Source of the DNA: Raphanus sativus
Lineage: Eukaryota > Streptophyta > Magnoliopsida > Brassicales > Brassicaceae
Length of the DNA stretch: 64,000 nt
Reading direction: 5' to 3'
Assembly: GCF_000801105.2 (NCBI RefSeq)
Contig: NC_079519.1
Location: forward strand, 30,913,288 to 30,977,287
Part shown: piece by piece, positions 46,909-62,100 of the stretch
How positions within the stretch are numbered: the first letter of the stretch is position 1
Layout of the letters: each line of letters starts with the position of its first letter
The notes under the pieces: generated by a model
Seen by the model: the letters and a program-made list of their open reading frames with translations, nothing else
What the model was told of the DNA's origin: nothing
The model's database searches: none
Position numbers and translations under genes: made by a program

Positions 46909-49175
46909 TAATAAATCGCTAGATCACCTATTATCAGATTTCGGGATAAAGGACTTAGGAAAGAAGGCAGCTAGTCGGATTGATTTTACCTTCTAGCTCG
47001 TTTAATTAAGCTCAAAAAAACATTTTCCGAGCAAGAGTCTTCAAGTATAAAGAGATGGTAAATAAATCTTTCTCTGCTTTTTCTTTTTATTTCCGTTAGA
47101 TATCTCCGAATTTTAGGAACACAGCCCTGTGAATCCAGTGTCTAAGTTTCTCTTTAAATCTGGTACATACCTCACTTGTGTAAACGTATAAATTTTGTAA
47201 ATATCATTGGTATATCAAACCAATCATTGGGTACATAAGGTTTATACTATATAAATCTGTTGAATACATTGGTACATGTCTAGATTTCCAATGTCTTAAC
47301 AATACATTCAAACTCATAGTTTCATAATTTGAGTATTACAGTAACTACAACGATGTGTTAACTCGTACCCTAAATAGAGTACATATATACAACTAATAAA
47401 CCTCTACCATAATTTGGGTGGGTGGGGGGAGGGGGTGTAATTTACTTACATAAGAATCAATTAAGGAAGATAGACGAGGAAACAGACAAAAGAAAAATGA
47501 AATGAATCTGTCGAAGAATAAAACACTCAAACATGTTTTTATATGACAGAGCGCTTCTTCTTTCATTTCCCTTCTTCTTTGAGCTCAGGAATATATTCAA
47601 CAGCTTCAAAGTATTTTGTAACAACTAATAGTGAATTAATATAATCTTCTATAGTAATCTTTCAGCCTACAAAATCCATACTTTAAGCTATAATTAAAGC
47701 ATAATCAATCCACCACCGGTCCAACCAGCAAAGATCACTATCGGATTTTGAAGAGAATATAAACGAAAGAAAATGTTTAATTGATTCTTAACGGATTTAT
47801 ATTTATTTATCTTGATTGTTTTTTAAAATGATTATGAGATTTTGGCTTGAAATCTGTATATTTTAAATGTTAGGAATCGGATTATGTGATATGATCCTTC
47901 CTATATACTATTCAATTTTGTAAAATTTAAGTTTCTTTTCCTATTTTTCAGTTATGTGCTGATGATATATTTTGTTCGTTGGTTGTTTTCTCTTTGGCTG
48001 AAAATTTGATAAACGAATAAATAATCATAATTATAAATGATCACAACATAAACGTTTGTAACTAGAAAATTAAAGATGAAACAAACTATGGATATACACG
48101 TTTTGGGGTAAATATTCTTACAGAAACTAAACACGCACCGTACCCATTACTAAACAAAAAAACATTCCTTCTTATCAATGTGGTTTTGGAAAAATATTAC
48201 TACAAGTAGTATACAATTTTAAATTATAGAATTTTTAGTTACGATATTTAAAAACATGCTTCAAACCTAGTACTATATGTTTCAAAGTAAAAGTCATCCA
48301 CTAAACTCAGTAGCACATATATGCCATTACAAAAGTCACTCATCTTTAAAATACCAATCATACGTACGAATAAAAACGAGTAAACATGCAAATTAGGAAA
48401 CCGAGTGCGTATCGTAACCCCAATTTGTGGCAGAGAATCATTTCTTTTATTACTTTTTACAGAAAAATAATTTTAATTTCAAATTAAAATTGGAATTAAA
48501 AAAATAAAACTGGAATACAAAATTTTGAACTACAAAAATTTATATAAATTATGTTTACATTTTGACTATAATTATTTTAATTTAATAATGTTTTCTGAAA
48601 TAAAAAATATTTGTTAATTTTTTTAATCTATATTTTATTTTATGAAATACATGTCTGAATATCGTCGATATTTTCTTTTCCAATTATATTCAGCATTATT
48701 ATTTAAAAAAATCGCAGTGCAATTATGATAAAACTTTTTATTATGCTCATTTATCAGTGTGGTTTGTTTTTTGGGCCCAGTCTAAAGTCCAAGGCCTGTT
48801 AAGAAAATAGCAAGCGAGAGAGAAGAAACAAAGCTTCAATCGTCCGTCCATCGGTCTTCTCGTTCGCTCTTCGCCGTGCTCTCTCTCTAGAACTCTCAGC
48901 TCAGGTAAGCTTCTTCGATCATCCTCTTATATCAAACATAGGTGCTTCTGCCTCCGTGCTTGTAGCTTTGTGTATCTCTTTCTGCAATGCTTTGTGCCAG
49001 ATCTCAAAGCACATTAGATTGAGAAACCCTAATTTTCCACACCGTTGAGGATATTGACCTAGATTAGTCTTAGACTCTGTGATTCAGTCGTATATAGCTG
49101 GAATCGATATTGATTGCAAATGACGTAGAAAGCCCTAATTTCCATGTGCTCTGTTTCGTTTCTTCAGAAACCCTA
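46909..49175. other. intergenic and G-patch gene leader
   Basis: No gene up to about 48770. TGGGCC at 48774 and a pyrimidine-rich leader from about 48840 mark the next promoter; AACTCTCAGCTCAG before GTAAGC at 48905 is a probable 5'-UTR intron donor, with an acceptor near 49166. Confidence 0.45.
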
Positions 49176-50649
49176 ATGGATATTAGGCGGCGTGAAAGTA
49201 GGACGGAAGCAAGTAACAGAGAGAAACGGATTAACGAGAAGGATCAGGTCAATTCCTGTTTTTTTTTTCTTACTGGAGTTTGTGTGTGTTTGGTTATTGA
49301 TTTTGAGTGGGTTGGACTTGTAACAGATGAAGCAAGAGTCTTTTATTGAGGAGCTTGCAGGGGAGTTTAGATTGCCAATAACACACAGGGTGACTGAGAA
49401 TGTTGATCTTGAGGATGTGGAGCAAGCATCACTAGACACAATGATATCATCATCGAACGTTGGGTTCCGTCTTCTTCAGAAGATGGGTTGGAAAGGGAAA
49501 GGCCTTGGCAAGCAGGAGCAAGGTCTGTGTAGTGTAGCTCAAACTCACAAACTGGTTGAATTAGAACTGACTCACCGTTGGTCATTTGGGTTTGTTTATA
49601 TTCACACAGGGATAACGGAGCCTATTAAATCCGGTATAAGGGACCGAAGGCTTGGTCTAGGGAAGCAAGAAGAGGATGATTACTTCACTGCGGAGGAGAA
49701 CATCCAAAGGAGGAAGCTTGATATTGAGATCGAGGAGACTGAGGAGATCGCTAAGAAACGGGAGGTATGCGCTCTCAAAACATATTTGGATAACCCAAAA
49801 AGAGCACAAGGCAGTTTTTTATTACCTGGTTGGTGGCTTTCTTCTACTGCCCGCTTCGTGTCCGTTATGACAAATCCAGGTCCAAGCAGAACGTGAGCTG
49901 AAGATTGAGAGCGATGTCAAAGAAATACGCAAAACCTTCTATTGTGAACTCTGCAGCAAGCAGTATAGAACTGTGATGGAGTTTGAAGGTCACTTGAGCT
50001 CATATGATCACAACCATAAGAAGGTAAACAAATTATACCTCAATCCTTATTCTTGGTTTTATAGCCTTTCGAGGGCCCTAAGACATCATTAAGTGTTGGG
50101 ATTATTATTATGCAGAGATTCAAAGAGATGAAAGAAATGCATGGTGCAAGCAGCCGCGATGATAGGAAGAAGCGAGAGCAGCAGCGTCAAGAGAGGGAGC
50201 TGACTAAAATGTGCTTAAACGTTTTGTAGTAATTATTCCTCTTGACATGTTTTGGAAAGATTATGTTACTCTCTTAACACAGGAGTATTGTTTTTGGTAC
50301 TTGTTAGGGCTGATGCTCGTAAACAACAGCAGATGCAACAGCAGAACATGCAAGAAGACCCAGAGAATGCCCCAGTTCCATTACCTGCAAAGACCACTCT
50401 TGCACCACTTGTTGTCCAAGACCAGCGGAAGTCTTTGAAGTTTGGCTTTTCTTCAAAAAGCGGCAGTACATCTAAGGTAATCATATATTACCTTAGTCAC
50501 GGACTAAGACTGGTTAGCCCTGTAGAGTATATCATATCACTGAAGCTAGTTATTTCTTTCATCTTTTGTAGAACCAACCCAAGAGCAGCATCAAGAAGCC
50601 TAAAATAGCAATTGCATCGGTTTTTGGCAACGATAGCGACGAAGATTAA
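49176..50649 (+). CDS. G-patch and C2H2 zinc-finger protein
   Basis: Exons 49176-49247, 49327-49522, 49610-49764, 49880-50023, 50116-50210, 50308-50476, 50572-50649 give 302 residues. A G-patch follows a short charged N-terminus (SSNVGFRLLQKMGWKGKGLG, then GITEPI and GLGKQEEDD). After a coiled, Glu-rich helix comes one C2H2 finger (FYCELCSKQYRTVMEFEGHL, ending H-x5-H), then a Lys/Arg/Gln-rich helix and an acidic end SVFGNDSDED. G-patch proteins activate DEAH helicases in splicing or ribosome assembly; the finger pairing resembles animal GPATCH8/ZNF804-type proteins. Matches the Arabidopsis D111/G-patch protein At5g26610. Nuclear role is inferred from family. Confidence 0.9.
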
Positions 50650-51055
50650 GGTTTAGATGCATCATCGAGAATATTGTACTAAATGTAATTCTATTTTATG
50701 GTTCTTTTCGCACATTTAAAGCAGAACATGGTCTGAAACAATCTTCACATCTCAGGATCACAACACAGCCTTACAACTTTTTGTGTTTATTAAGGAAATC
50801 TTAAAAGACATTTTGGCTAGACTAATGCTTTTTAGTCCAATGAATGAATGAATGTATTCATTTTTTTTTTTAAATTAATGTGTTCAATTCATCATTATCA
50901 AATCATATCTAATTGTTGGACTTTTTTTCAAAATTTTGGTTTTGAGCAAATGAAATTCAACTGCCTTTTTTTCTATCAGAAATGGGGTAAAATGTTGAAA
51001 AAGTTCAAGGTTACATCTTAGCAATTACTATGCAGAGAGAGAAAAAAAAACACTT
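50650..51055. other. convergent intergenic region
   Basis: 406 bp between two converging stops; T-runs only. By gene-order comparison this is one candidate inversion junction. Confidence 0.45.
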
Positions 51056-51268
51056 CTATCCCCAGTCAATGGAGGGAAGTTGAGGATGATAGCCTTGCTC
51101 AGGAGGCGGTCTCAGAGAAGGTGGAAGATCAAACCAACCGGTTCCTTCTCCTCTCCCGCTAAAGAAATCACCTGTTTTGAACAATTTAAAAAAGCTTCCA
51201 ATATCATAAAGATTTCAATAAGTCTAGAGACACTACACTAGTCATTTAACTCATTACTATATGCTTAT

Positions 51269-51299
<31 letters not shown>

Positions 51300-52123
51300 A
51301 AAGCATTACGGTTTAAACTACTTCCTTGGATGTGTTGGTTAGGCAAGCCAGCAAGAGATTGTGTATTGTTATTATTGGTGTATCCTGCATTTGATAAATT
51401 CATAACGTAATGATGTTTTTTTCAGCAGCACAAGACAGACTCTATAGAGAGATTTTAAGAAGCCAACAAAACCACTGAGATGTAGGAGCAACAAAGCAAA
51501 AAGTAAAGCTGGTTTTAGAAGTCTCTGGAGCTATACCTACCTGTGTTTCCTGGAATGTTGTTAGGGTGTAAGTATCTGCAAGAATCTCCGAACGGGCAAA
51601 AGTTCTGCAAAGACCCTCCATTAAGAGAACACAATAATCAAGTGGGTTTCAGGACAAGAACACAAAGATGAAACTACATACAGCCAAAAGTCATATTGCT
51701 ACAAAAAAAACCCACAAAAGAGGAAAAATGTAAACTTGTTGGGTTAAGAATCTCTGATTCAGCTAGAAAGAAGATGACTTTACATCCAGAGAATGCTTTT
51801 GACGATGGAGAGAGACGAAATCTACATATAAGATTGTAAGACATACCGATGAAACGAATCGATTGCAGAGACCTCTTGGCACAAAGCTAGAGACTTGTGG
51901 ATTGTTAACATCTTCACAAGTTAAAAAGGAAGATGTTAAACTCATCCATCCACCATAAGAATCAGAAGCCAATCAGAGAGAACAGACCTGAGGGGGCAGA
52001 GCTGCTGTACCAAAGTGATTTAGCTCGAAGATGAGGATTGCTCTGAAGATGTCGTTTTCTAGCGACTTGTGTGTCTTGAAACTCCTTCTCGCAGTAGTCG
52101 CAGTAGTATTTCCCCGACGGCAT
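51056..52123 (-). CDS. C2H2 + CCCH zinc-finger protein, U11/U12-20K (ZMAT5)-like
   Basis: Exons 52123-51988, 51911-51847, 51604-51541, 51384-51310, 51171-51056 give 151 residues. The U1-type C2H2 finger MPSGKYYCDYCEKEFQDTQV...RKRHLQS..H is followed by a CCCH finger with exact C-x8-C-x5-C-x3-H spacing (CNRFVSSNFCPFGDSCRYLH), then a Pro-rich tail ending QGYHPQLPSIDWG. This order is that of the minor-spliceosome U11/U12-20K protein (human ZMAT5), and matches Arabidopsis At5g26749. The start at 52123 is preferred to an ATG 12 codons upstream because the family begins right before the first finger. Confidence 0.85.
51271..51302. repeat. (AAAG)n microsatellite
   Basis: About eight units in the last intron of the zinc-finger gene. 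Confidence 0.9.
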
Positions 52124-52796
52124 CTCTACTTCTGCTTCTCGTAGCAAACTAAACAAAGGTGTGGCCTTCTGTTCATCTTACAGATTAGTTTTTTTGGTCT
52201 AGTTCGGTTTATATTTTTCAGCAATTTGCTTGCTACAGCCTACAGTAAGCAATGATGAATGGGCTGAGATTTTGAACCGAACCTCCAAATTTTTTTGGTT
52301 AGTTTGGTTAATCATTCGGTTTGATTTGGTAAATTAGCAGAAAAAGTTGGTTTTACTTCAATTCGGTTCGCCAATCAGTTATTTCAACTTCTGAAATTTT
52401 AACAAAATATAACACAAATCAAAAACTTTAGTAAGATTTTTCAAAAACCAAACCGAACTTTATATACTGTATATATATTTTTTTCCAAACATAAGATTTA
52501 TGTTTAATCGAACTAAGGCAAACCGAACTACCTGAATCCGCATGGCTAATGATGATGATCAAATGAGAGTCATGTGGATGAAGAAGAAAGGTTCACAAAA
52601 GCAAAGGTACCAAAATTCTTGATGATGGCTAAATTACACTGAATATAACTCTCTTCTTTTTTTTTCTCTACTAATACAACAAATAAAGGGAACATACATA
52701 TCAGATTGTGGATACAGCTAGAGAGGGAGAGAGAGAGAGGCAGATTATAGAGTTGTGTTTGTGCTACAATTAAGAGGGGGTTCTTTTGAGTAAAAA
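52124..52796. other. intergenic with TTCGGTT-type repeat
   Basis: The part at about 52195-52530 is rich in CGGTT and AACCG words in both orientations, as in common Brassicaceae repeats; no TIRs defined. GA-rich run at 52724-52740 lies in the SK11 3' region. Confidence 0.4.
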
Positions 52797-54825
<2,029 letters not shown>

Positions 54826-56424
54826 ATTCAGGGTACTACAAAACAAGGTTCCTCCTAATCTTGAAGCTCTCCAAACCCTGCAGCATATAACAACAGAGTT
54901 GCTTACTAATTAGTTTAATAGTATCAAAGGAAAAAACTTTAACATTTTATACAATATTTTGGACACACTAATTAATTACTTAAACCACGCAGGAGGTGAA
55001 GATAAAACCCAAAAAAAAGGAAAGATTTTTATGAAAAAAAAAGGGGAAAAAACATTGATGTTTCAGTAAAGATGTTTAACATCAAAAAGTAAGAAGATGA
55101 AACCACCTAAAAAATCAATTTAGAGAATTAGCAGATAGAGCATGTTCCAATTAAAATCTGAGCTTTATAGAAGCAGATCTGGGATAGCTAAAACAACCTT
55201 AAACACTTTTGGTGGTTTCGAGCCAAAAAAAAAAATGAAAAAAAAACAGAGATCCTAGAATTCGAGATGAGAATAATCCTTTAAAAACGTACCGATGAGA
55301 AAACGTGAAAAAATCACAGATCGATGAAAGAAGAATTAGGGTATGAAGAAGAAGAAGAATAGATCCGTACGGTTAAAGAAAGAGATTTGTTGTGTGTGTT
55401 TGATGATGAATCTCTCTTCCTTCTTCTCTCTCTTAAACTTTTCTTATTTTTATGTTCTGTAGTGTTTCTTTTCTTTGGTCTCTAAAAGCTGTCTTTCCCT
55501 ATGAGGTGTATCATTGCTTATAATGCGTCTCTGGGAAACTTTGGGTTATATAAAGAGTAAAATAAAATAAACATTTGATTATAGTTTTTTCGAGGTCAGT
55601 AAGAAGATTTTATAATAAGTTACACACATTGGTTACGGGGTTTCCTCTTTTATTGAGTTTTGACCATTCAAACTTGTTCTTTCTCCCAAAACACACGACA
55701 AACGAGAGAGATAAGGATCATTGAACCAACCCAGCACTAGGTTTGTTTGAACTCTTGAATTGTGTGAATATTAAAAATGAATCAAAAGCCATGGTGGTAT
55801 TGAATCAGGTCATTATTGCTTTCGTCATGTGTCTATACTCTATGCACATACATCACATACGAGACGCAAATAATGGACCAGGCAGACCAAAATGGGCCGT
55901 TGGGTCAAACGTGTCGGAGAGGCAAGATAGATTAAAATCAACCAGCAACTTTTGTAAGGTGAGAAGAGGATACTACCGTATCTAGTAAGTAAGGTACCCT
56001 CAATAATTCGTTCAATTATTATTGGATTTTATCCCCACTAACATTCAATTTTCGTTGAAAAAGAACAATATATATCTGGACAATTCTTTTTTTTTTTAAT
56101 TCCCTTGACATTCATTTACACACACACAAGATGATCTGCATTTACTGTAAATCAAGGGGGTTTTATTTGTTTTTTCTTACAGCAAACACGGGAGTTTAGC
56201 TTGTGAAATTCTTATGTTATTGGCAATGAAAATGAAAAATAATAACAAGGGACTTGAAATAATTTTGCAATGGAAATGAATGCAGGAAAAAAAAATGCAA
56301 GTTAAATTACTTAAAGTCAGTCATAACTTTCTTGGCACATGCATGGAAAGCACGCACGAAACACATCGTCGTCTAGAAATCTCAACAGGTTAAGACTTCA
56401 AAACAAGTCCCCAGTCAAGAACAT

Positions 56425-56466
56425 TTGACATTTTTTTTGTTTAAAAAAAAAAAAAAGTTTGACATG
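56425..56466. repeat. T/A-run micro-insertion with 8-bp direct repeats
   Basis: TTTGACAT at 56425-56432 and 56459-56466 brackets T-run, GTTT and an A-run. Weak. Confidence 0.35.
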
Positions 56467-56666
56467 TCTATTCAACCTTATTATTCACGACTTCAAACAG
56501 TTTCCATTCCATAACAACAATTCAAACAACACAGTGTCTCTGACCCACATTTCATCAATCATCTTACCTAACTTCCCGGTTCTTTCCTACATTTTCTTCT
56601 AAACTAAACATCCATCAGTAATAAAAACACTAAAGAAAGCTTTATCGATGATTTTTTTCATTGATT

Positions 56667-56693
56667 TGGGCTAATGGGCTTAGATGATGGGCT
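56667..56693. promoter_or_regulatory. three site II (TGGGCT) motifs
   Basis: TGGGCT at 56667-56672, 56675-56680 and 56688-56693, about 140-170 bp before the next ATG. Clustered site II motifs are typical of promoters of ribosomal and mitochondrial protein genes in plants (TCP-bound). Confidence 0.6.
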
Positions 56694-56833
56694 TGAACAC
56701 ACACAATCGTGAGCTTTTTCCCTTGTCTTATGTGAAACAGCGTCACGAGACACCCAAAACCCCCCCGCCGATACGAGGGAGGAAGAGAAGATTTGTCAAC
56801 GCCTGACTGACTGAAAGAAAAGCTCCGGCGATA

Positions 56834-57424
56834 ATGGCGTGGATGCAAATGATACAGAGCGCGAGATCTCTTCTAAGGACAACACAACCTTCCTCCACTC
56901 TAAACCTCCCCAGATTCTATTCCAAACCACCTCCTTACGCCGGTAACCGTTTTTTTCTTCCCGATTTTGTTTATTTGATTCGAGCGCGGATTGACCTAAT
57001 AGTCAGAGTGTTGATGTGAATTTGCGTTTTGGATTGGATATTTGTTTGCAGTGAAGGTTGGGATCCCAGAGTTCTTGAGTGGGATTGGGGGAGGAGTCGA
57101 GGCTCATATTGCCAAACTCGAAACTGAGATCGGTGATCTTTCGAAACTGCTTGTGACTCGTACCCTCAGGCTCAAGAAGCATGGCGTCCCTTGCAAACAT
57201 GTAAGTACCACTAGTGGGAAGAAGTCTTATTCTTATCGCTCAAGAGAACTTGAAATGTAGGCTTGTTCACAATTGCAGTCACTCACTAAGACACATGTCG
57301 GCTATTATTTGCGCTTATGTATGAATTGTGGTTTTTTTTTTTGCAGAGGAAGCTGATACTGAAGTATAGCCATAAGTACAGGCTAGGGCTATGGAAACCT
57401 AGAGCTGACGCTATAAAGGCCTGA
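56834..57424 (+). CDS. small probable mitochondrial protein (111 aa)
   Basis: Exons 56834-56942, 57052-57200, 57347-57424. The N-terminus MAWMQMIQSARSLLRTTQPS has Arg, Ser and no acidic residues, like a mitochondrial presequence, with a likely cleavage region near RFYSKPPP. The mature part is VGIPEFLSGIGGGVEAHIAK, a helix, then the basic block TRTLRLKKHGVPCKHRKLIL and KYSHKYRLGLWKPRA. Matches the uncharacterised Arabidopsis At5g26800, whose old label as an aminopeptidase is not supported here: it is far too short and has no metallopeptidase motif. A basic small protein with site II promoter motifs could be a mitoribosome or RNA-binding component; that is inference. Confidence 0.82.
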
Positions 57425-59171
57425 GATTAGTTCCCCTCTCCTCTGTCGAATATGTTGTCATGCGTTGTTTTGTTTTCAGAGTGAGTGGTCTTAGGCATAT
57501 CAACGTTGCCAATTACTTGAAACTCAGTCTTTTTTTTTTCTGCATTCATGTCCTTGTTGTCTCCATGGGTCTGGAAACGTTAAAGCCAGGCTTGGAAATC
57601 ATATGAAGGAGTAGGTTTTTGAAGTGGTGAATGTTTTGTATTGGCGTTCTCTTTTTTTTTTTTCCTTTTTTTGTTGTCTGGGATTTGTTGATCACCTGCT
57701 ATGGCTACAAAACTACGTGAACATAGATGTTTGTTTCAGTTAAATTCAATTTTCCCAAGAGATAATGGACTCGGATAACTTCATATAAATTTAACTAAAA
57801 TTGAATAATTATTTGATAACTGGGAAAAATGCAGATAATTTAGATTGTATCACTCAAATAATTTACTCCTCTTATGTTTCAAATTGTAAGTAGTTTTGGG
57901 TAAAAAAATAATATTAAGAAAGTGATTATCTGTTAAAAATATTATTTAATATATAATTTCAATTAATTATGAAATATCTTACATAATTTAATTGGTCACA
58001 CATTATTAAATAAATACAAAGTTGCGTTGAAATGTAAAAAAATATTTTATATTGTGAAATAATTTGTTTTTGATAAAACTACTACAATATAAAACAAATA
58101 GAGTAATATAAGATTAATTTAATCGATTGATTTTCGGTTTAGCCGTTCAATTTAGAACTGAATTTCACCATAACCGGCTAAACCAAGAATCACTCAATTT
58201 CAGTTACGTTTGTTTCAATTACGATTATTATTGAGATGATTCAATAATAAAGACTGAACCACTTGGCTCTCGTTACTCAGATGATCGTCTATTGCTGTTG
58301 AGAATCGTTAACTAGAGGACATCATGACTCTGATCTCGCTCGGGACACAGTCCGATTCATTAATGGTTCCTTGACTTGTTGTCCCTGTTGTTGGAGTCTA
58401 GCAACAAGACATGGGAGAGGGGGGGATTGTGTATATTTAAAAATAATTTGACGATTTTGGAACAATTTGGATAAATATGGAGCAAATATTTGAAAAACCA
58501 AACAAGACCAAATTATTCTGACACAAGACAGGACCTAGTTCTGCTTTTTTCCAAGTGAAAAAGGAAAAAACATTAAAATCTGTGACATCTCACGTGCTTC
58601 TTCTCTCTCTCTCTCCTCTGTAATTGAAGTTTGGATTCCACATCAACGCGCCTAGATTAAATCAAATCTTTGTCTTTGAAACCAGTTTGCAGTTTCACTT
58701 CGTCTCCTCCAGATCCGTTCCCCACGAGCTCTGTACGTGTCTCCAAATCTCTCTTTATCTTTATGGTTTCTTTCATGATCTCTTGTGATTCCCTTCTTCT
58801 TCTGTTTACTCTATTATAACCTTTGTAAATTTAAGCTGAAAATTGATTAGGGTTTGTTTATTACAATCATCATTATACAAACATTAGTACACATTGTCCT
58901 TAACCCTGTTTCGTTCTTCACATTCGTTTAGGTTTTGCTGTTTTTGAACCTCTGACAATTTTACCTTTTTATGTTTTGAAATTTTGAATTTTGAATTCTA
59001 AAGTCTGGTTTCTAATTTTCATCCTAGAAAGTTCAATTCTTTTTTTTTTATTATTATTCTCCTTGAGCAGTGCTTTAGTTTAGCAACTTTGGAGGGTTTA
59101 CAAAATATGGAAGCTTTTATCATGTATTAACACCACTTTCTTCTTGTTCTTCTGAGTGTTTGCAGATAAAA
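57425..59171. other. intergenic and EFR3-like gene leader
   Basis: A degenerate TIR element lies at 57864-58105; a CT-rich leader (58600-58740) probably ends at a donor near 58735 with the acceptor just before 59166, a 5'-UTR intron. Confidence 0.45.
57864..58105. mobile_element. degenerate TIR element (TACTCC-type)
   Basis: TACTCCTCTTATGTTTCAAA and, inverted, TACTCTATTTGTTTTATATT resemble the common TACTCCCTCCGTTTC MITE ends. Too worn to class. Confidence 0.45.
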
Positions 59172-62100
59172 ATGGGGTTCATCTCAAGGAACGTTTTCCC
59201 AGCATGCGAGAGTATGTGCGTTTGCTGCCCTGCACTCAGGCCGAGATCTCGACATCCCGCCAAGCGTTACAAGAAACTGCTCGGCGAGATCTTCCCCAAA
59301 TCCCCTGTAAGCGTTCCTTGTAGCTAGTTGTTAAAGTTATTTGACTTTTCACTTGTGATCTTTGTTTCTGAATATCACTATCTTGGTCTCTTTCAGTCTT
59401 ACGACATAGAGTTATATTTGGGGACTATGTTTTGTCTGATATATGTTTTGATTTGTGGATCCGTAACAACTTTTAATGTTTTTTTTCTGTAGGATGGTGC
59501 ACCAAATGAGAGAAAGATTGTCAAACTGTGTGAGTATGCTGCGAAAAACCCAATCCGTATCCCTAAGGTATAGTTTTTTCTTTAAAAAAACTTACTACAT
59601 AGTTGGTGTGTAAGAGTCTTGTGTGCAAGTTCAGCATAATGTGTTTTGTGTTTGTGACAGATAGCTAAGATTCTTGAAGAGAGGTGTTACAAGGACCTTC
59701 GATCCGAACAGATGAAGTTCATCAATATTGTCACTGAGGCTTACAACAAAATGCTTTGCCATTGCAAAGATCAGATGTAAGGCAAAGTCATAGAGAGCAC
59801 CATTCTTTTCAATCATTCTTAAACTTTTTTCACTAAAGTTTGCATGTTTCTCTTTCTCTCTCTTATTTCAAGGGCTTATTTCGCTGCAAGTTTGCTGAAT
59901 GTGGTTACAGAGCTACTTGAGAATTCAAAGCAGGAAACACCTACCATTCTTGGATGCCAAACTTTGACAAGGTTCATTTACAGTCAGGTAAAAGATCAAT
60001 TCTACTATCTACGCTTATGCTAGTCCATGTTGATAATGCGAAGTATCTGACTCTTTATCTGATACGAATAGGTTGATGGAACTTACACACACAGCATTGA
60101 AAAATTTGCGCATAAAGTTTGCTCATTGGCTCGTGAACAAGGTGAAGAACATCAAAAGCAGTGTCTGAGAGCATCTGGCCTCCAATGCCTCTCAGCTATG
60201 GTAGAGCAATCTCAACTTACCCAAAAGTTTTTTTTTTCTGTTTTTATCAGTGTTTATTTTTTTTCTTATGTTTTGTTTCTTCATTCAGGTGTGGTTTATG
60301 GGAGAGTTTTCACAAATCTTTGCTGCTTTTGATGAGATTGTACACGCCGTTCTTGATAACTACGAGGCAAACATGATCGCTCAGACCAACGAAGACAGAG
60401 AAGAGCAGAACTGCAACTGGGTGAATGAAGTGATCAGATGTGAAGGCCGAGGAGCAGGAGTCAGCGGTTGTAATAGCCCTAGCTACATGATTGTCAGACC
60501 AAGAACTGCAAGAAAAGATCCGACTCTGTTGACTAAGTAAGTAACCTATAATATTTGCTCTCAGGGCCCTCATCCACTTGAAAAAAATTACTTAATTGTT
60601 GTTTGATTGTTCTCAGAGAAGAGAGTGAGATGCCTAAAGTTTGGGCACAGATTTGTCTCCAGAGGATGGTTGATCTGGCTAAAGAAAGCACAACTCTGCG
60701 GTGTATCTTGGATCCTATGTTCAGCTATTTCAACTCTAGACGCCAATGGACTCCTCCAAACGGTCTGGCCATGATAGTTCTCTCTGATGCAACATATATG
60801 ATGGAAACCTCTGGTATCTACTTCGTCTCTCTTTTCTGTTTTTTTAACACTGCTCAAATCATCGATTACATCATCATATAATATACAAAACTACCTGCAA
60901 TTATGCAGTAATGATAAACTTATGCAATCCTTGTCCGTGAAGTTGTTATCTCTCATGTATGTGTACTCACAGATATGTTTCTTTTTTTTTAATATTAGGG
61001 AGTCAGCAGCTGGTGCTATCAACTGTTGTACGTCATCTTGACAATAAGCATGTTGTCAATGATCCTGAACTCAAGGCATATATCATACAAGTTGCTGGTT
61101 GTTTAGCAAAGCTGATCAGGACCAGCTCCTATCTTAGGGACATAAGTTTTGTTAATGACTTGTGCCGGCATCTGAGGAAAAGCTTCCAGGCAACATCGAG
61201 ATCTGTTGGAGAAGAGGAACTCAACTTGAACGTGATGCTTCAGAACTCTATTGAAGATTGTCTGCGAGAGATAGCCAAAGGAGTTGGAAACACACAGCCA
61301 TTGTTCATTATGATGGCTGTTTTAGTCGAGGGGCTTCCTTCTTCAGGAGTTATTTCACGTGCAGCCGTTGGATCACTGTTGATTCTCGCCCACGCTATGT
61401 CTTCAGCGTTATCACCATCTATGCGTTCACAGCAGGTTTTCCCAGACGCACTTCTTGATGCGCTTCTCAAAGCAATGCTGCATCCGAATGTGGAGACTCG
61501 TGTGGGAGCGCATGAGATATTCTCTGTGATTCTCTTGCCGAGTTCTGGTCAGTCTCAGGCTGGACTTGCATCAGTGAGAGCTTCTGGTTATCTCAACGAG
61601 TCCAGGAACTTGAGAAGCGATACAACAACCTCTGCGTTCACATCTATCGCTGCTAGATTAGACAAGCTCAGAAAGGAGAAGGATGGCGTCAAGATTGAGA
61701 AGAATGGTTATAATGAGGATCTTAAGAACTACAAATCTTCCCCAAACTTTCACAAGTTGAATTCCATGATTGATAGGACTGCTGGGAGTGTCAGTCTAGC
61801 TGACATGGTAAAACATTTTTAATGTGCTAATGGACCATCACATGTTTTATGCAGTCTTCTAATGCTATTTTGGTGTTTTTGCAGTTACCATCAATGATGA
61901 AGTTTACTGAAGATCAAATAGGCCAATTGTTATCTGCGTTTTGGACACAATCAACTCTTCCTGATAACTTACCTTCAAACATTGAAGCTATTGCTCATTC
62001 TTTGAGTTTGGTGCTCCTTTCCTTGCGACTAAAGGTACACCTCTTCTGTCTCTCTTAATGTCTACACTTTGGTGAATGCTGTACTTAACCCTCTCATGAT

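Larger units (their letters stand above)
54826..56833. other. promoter and leader of SK11, then intergenic
   Basis: 54826-55430 looks like SK11 leader with a UTR intron (GA-rich 55330-55430). The rest has no gene. A small direct repeat TTTGACAT around T and A runs is at 56425-56466. Confidence 0.4.
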
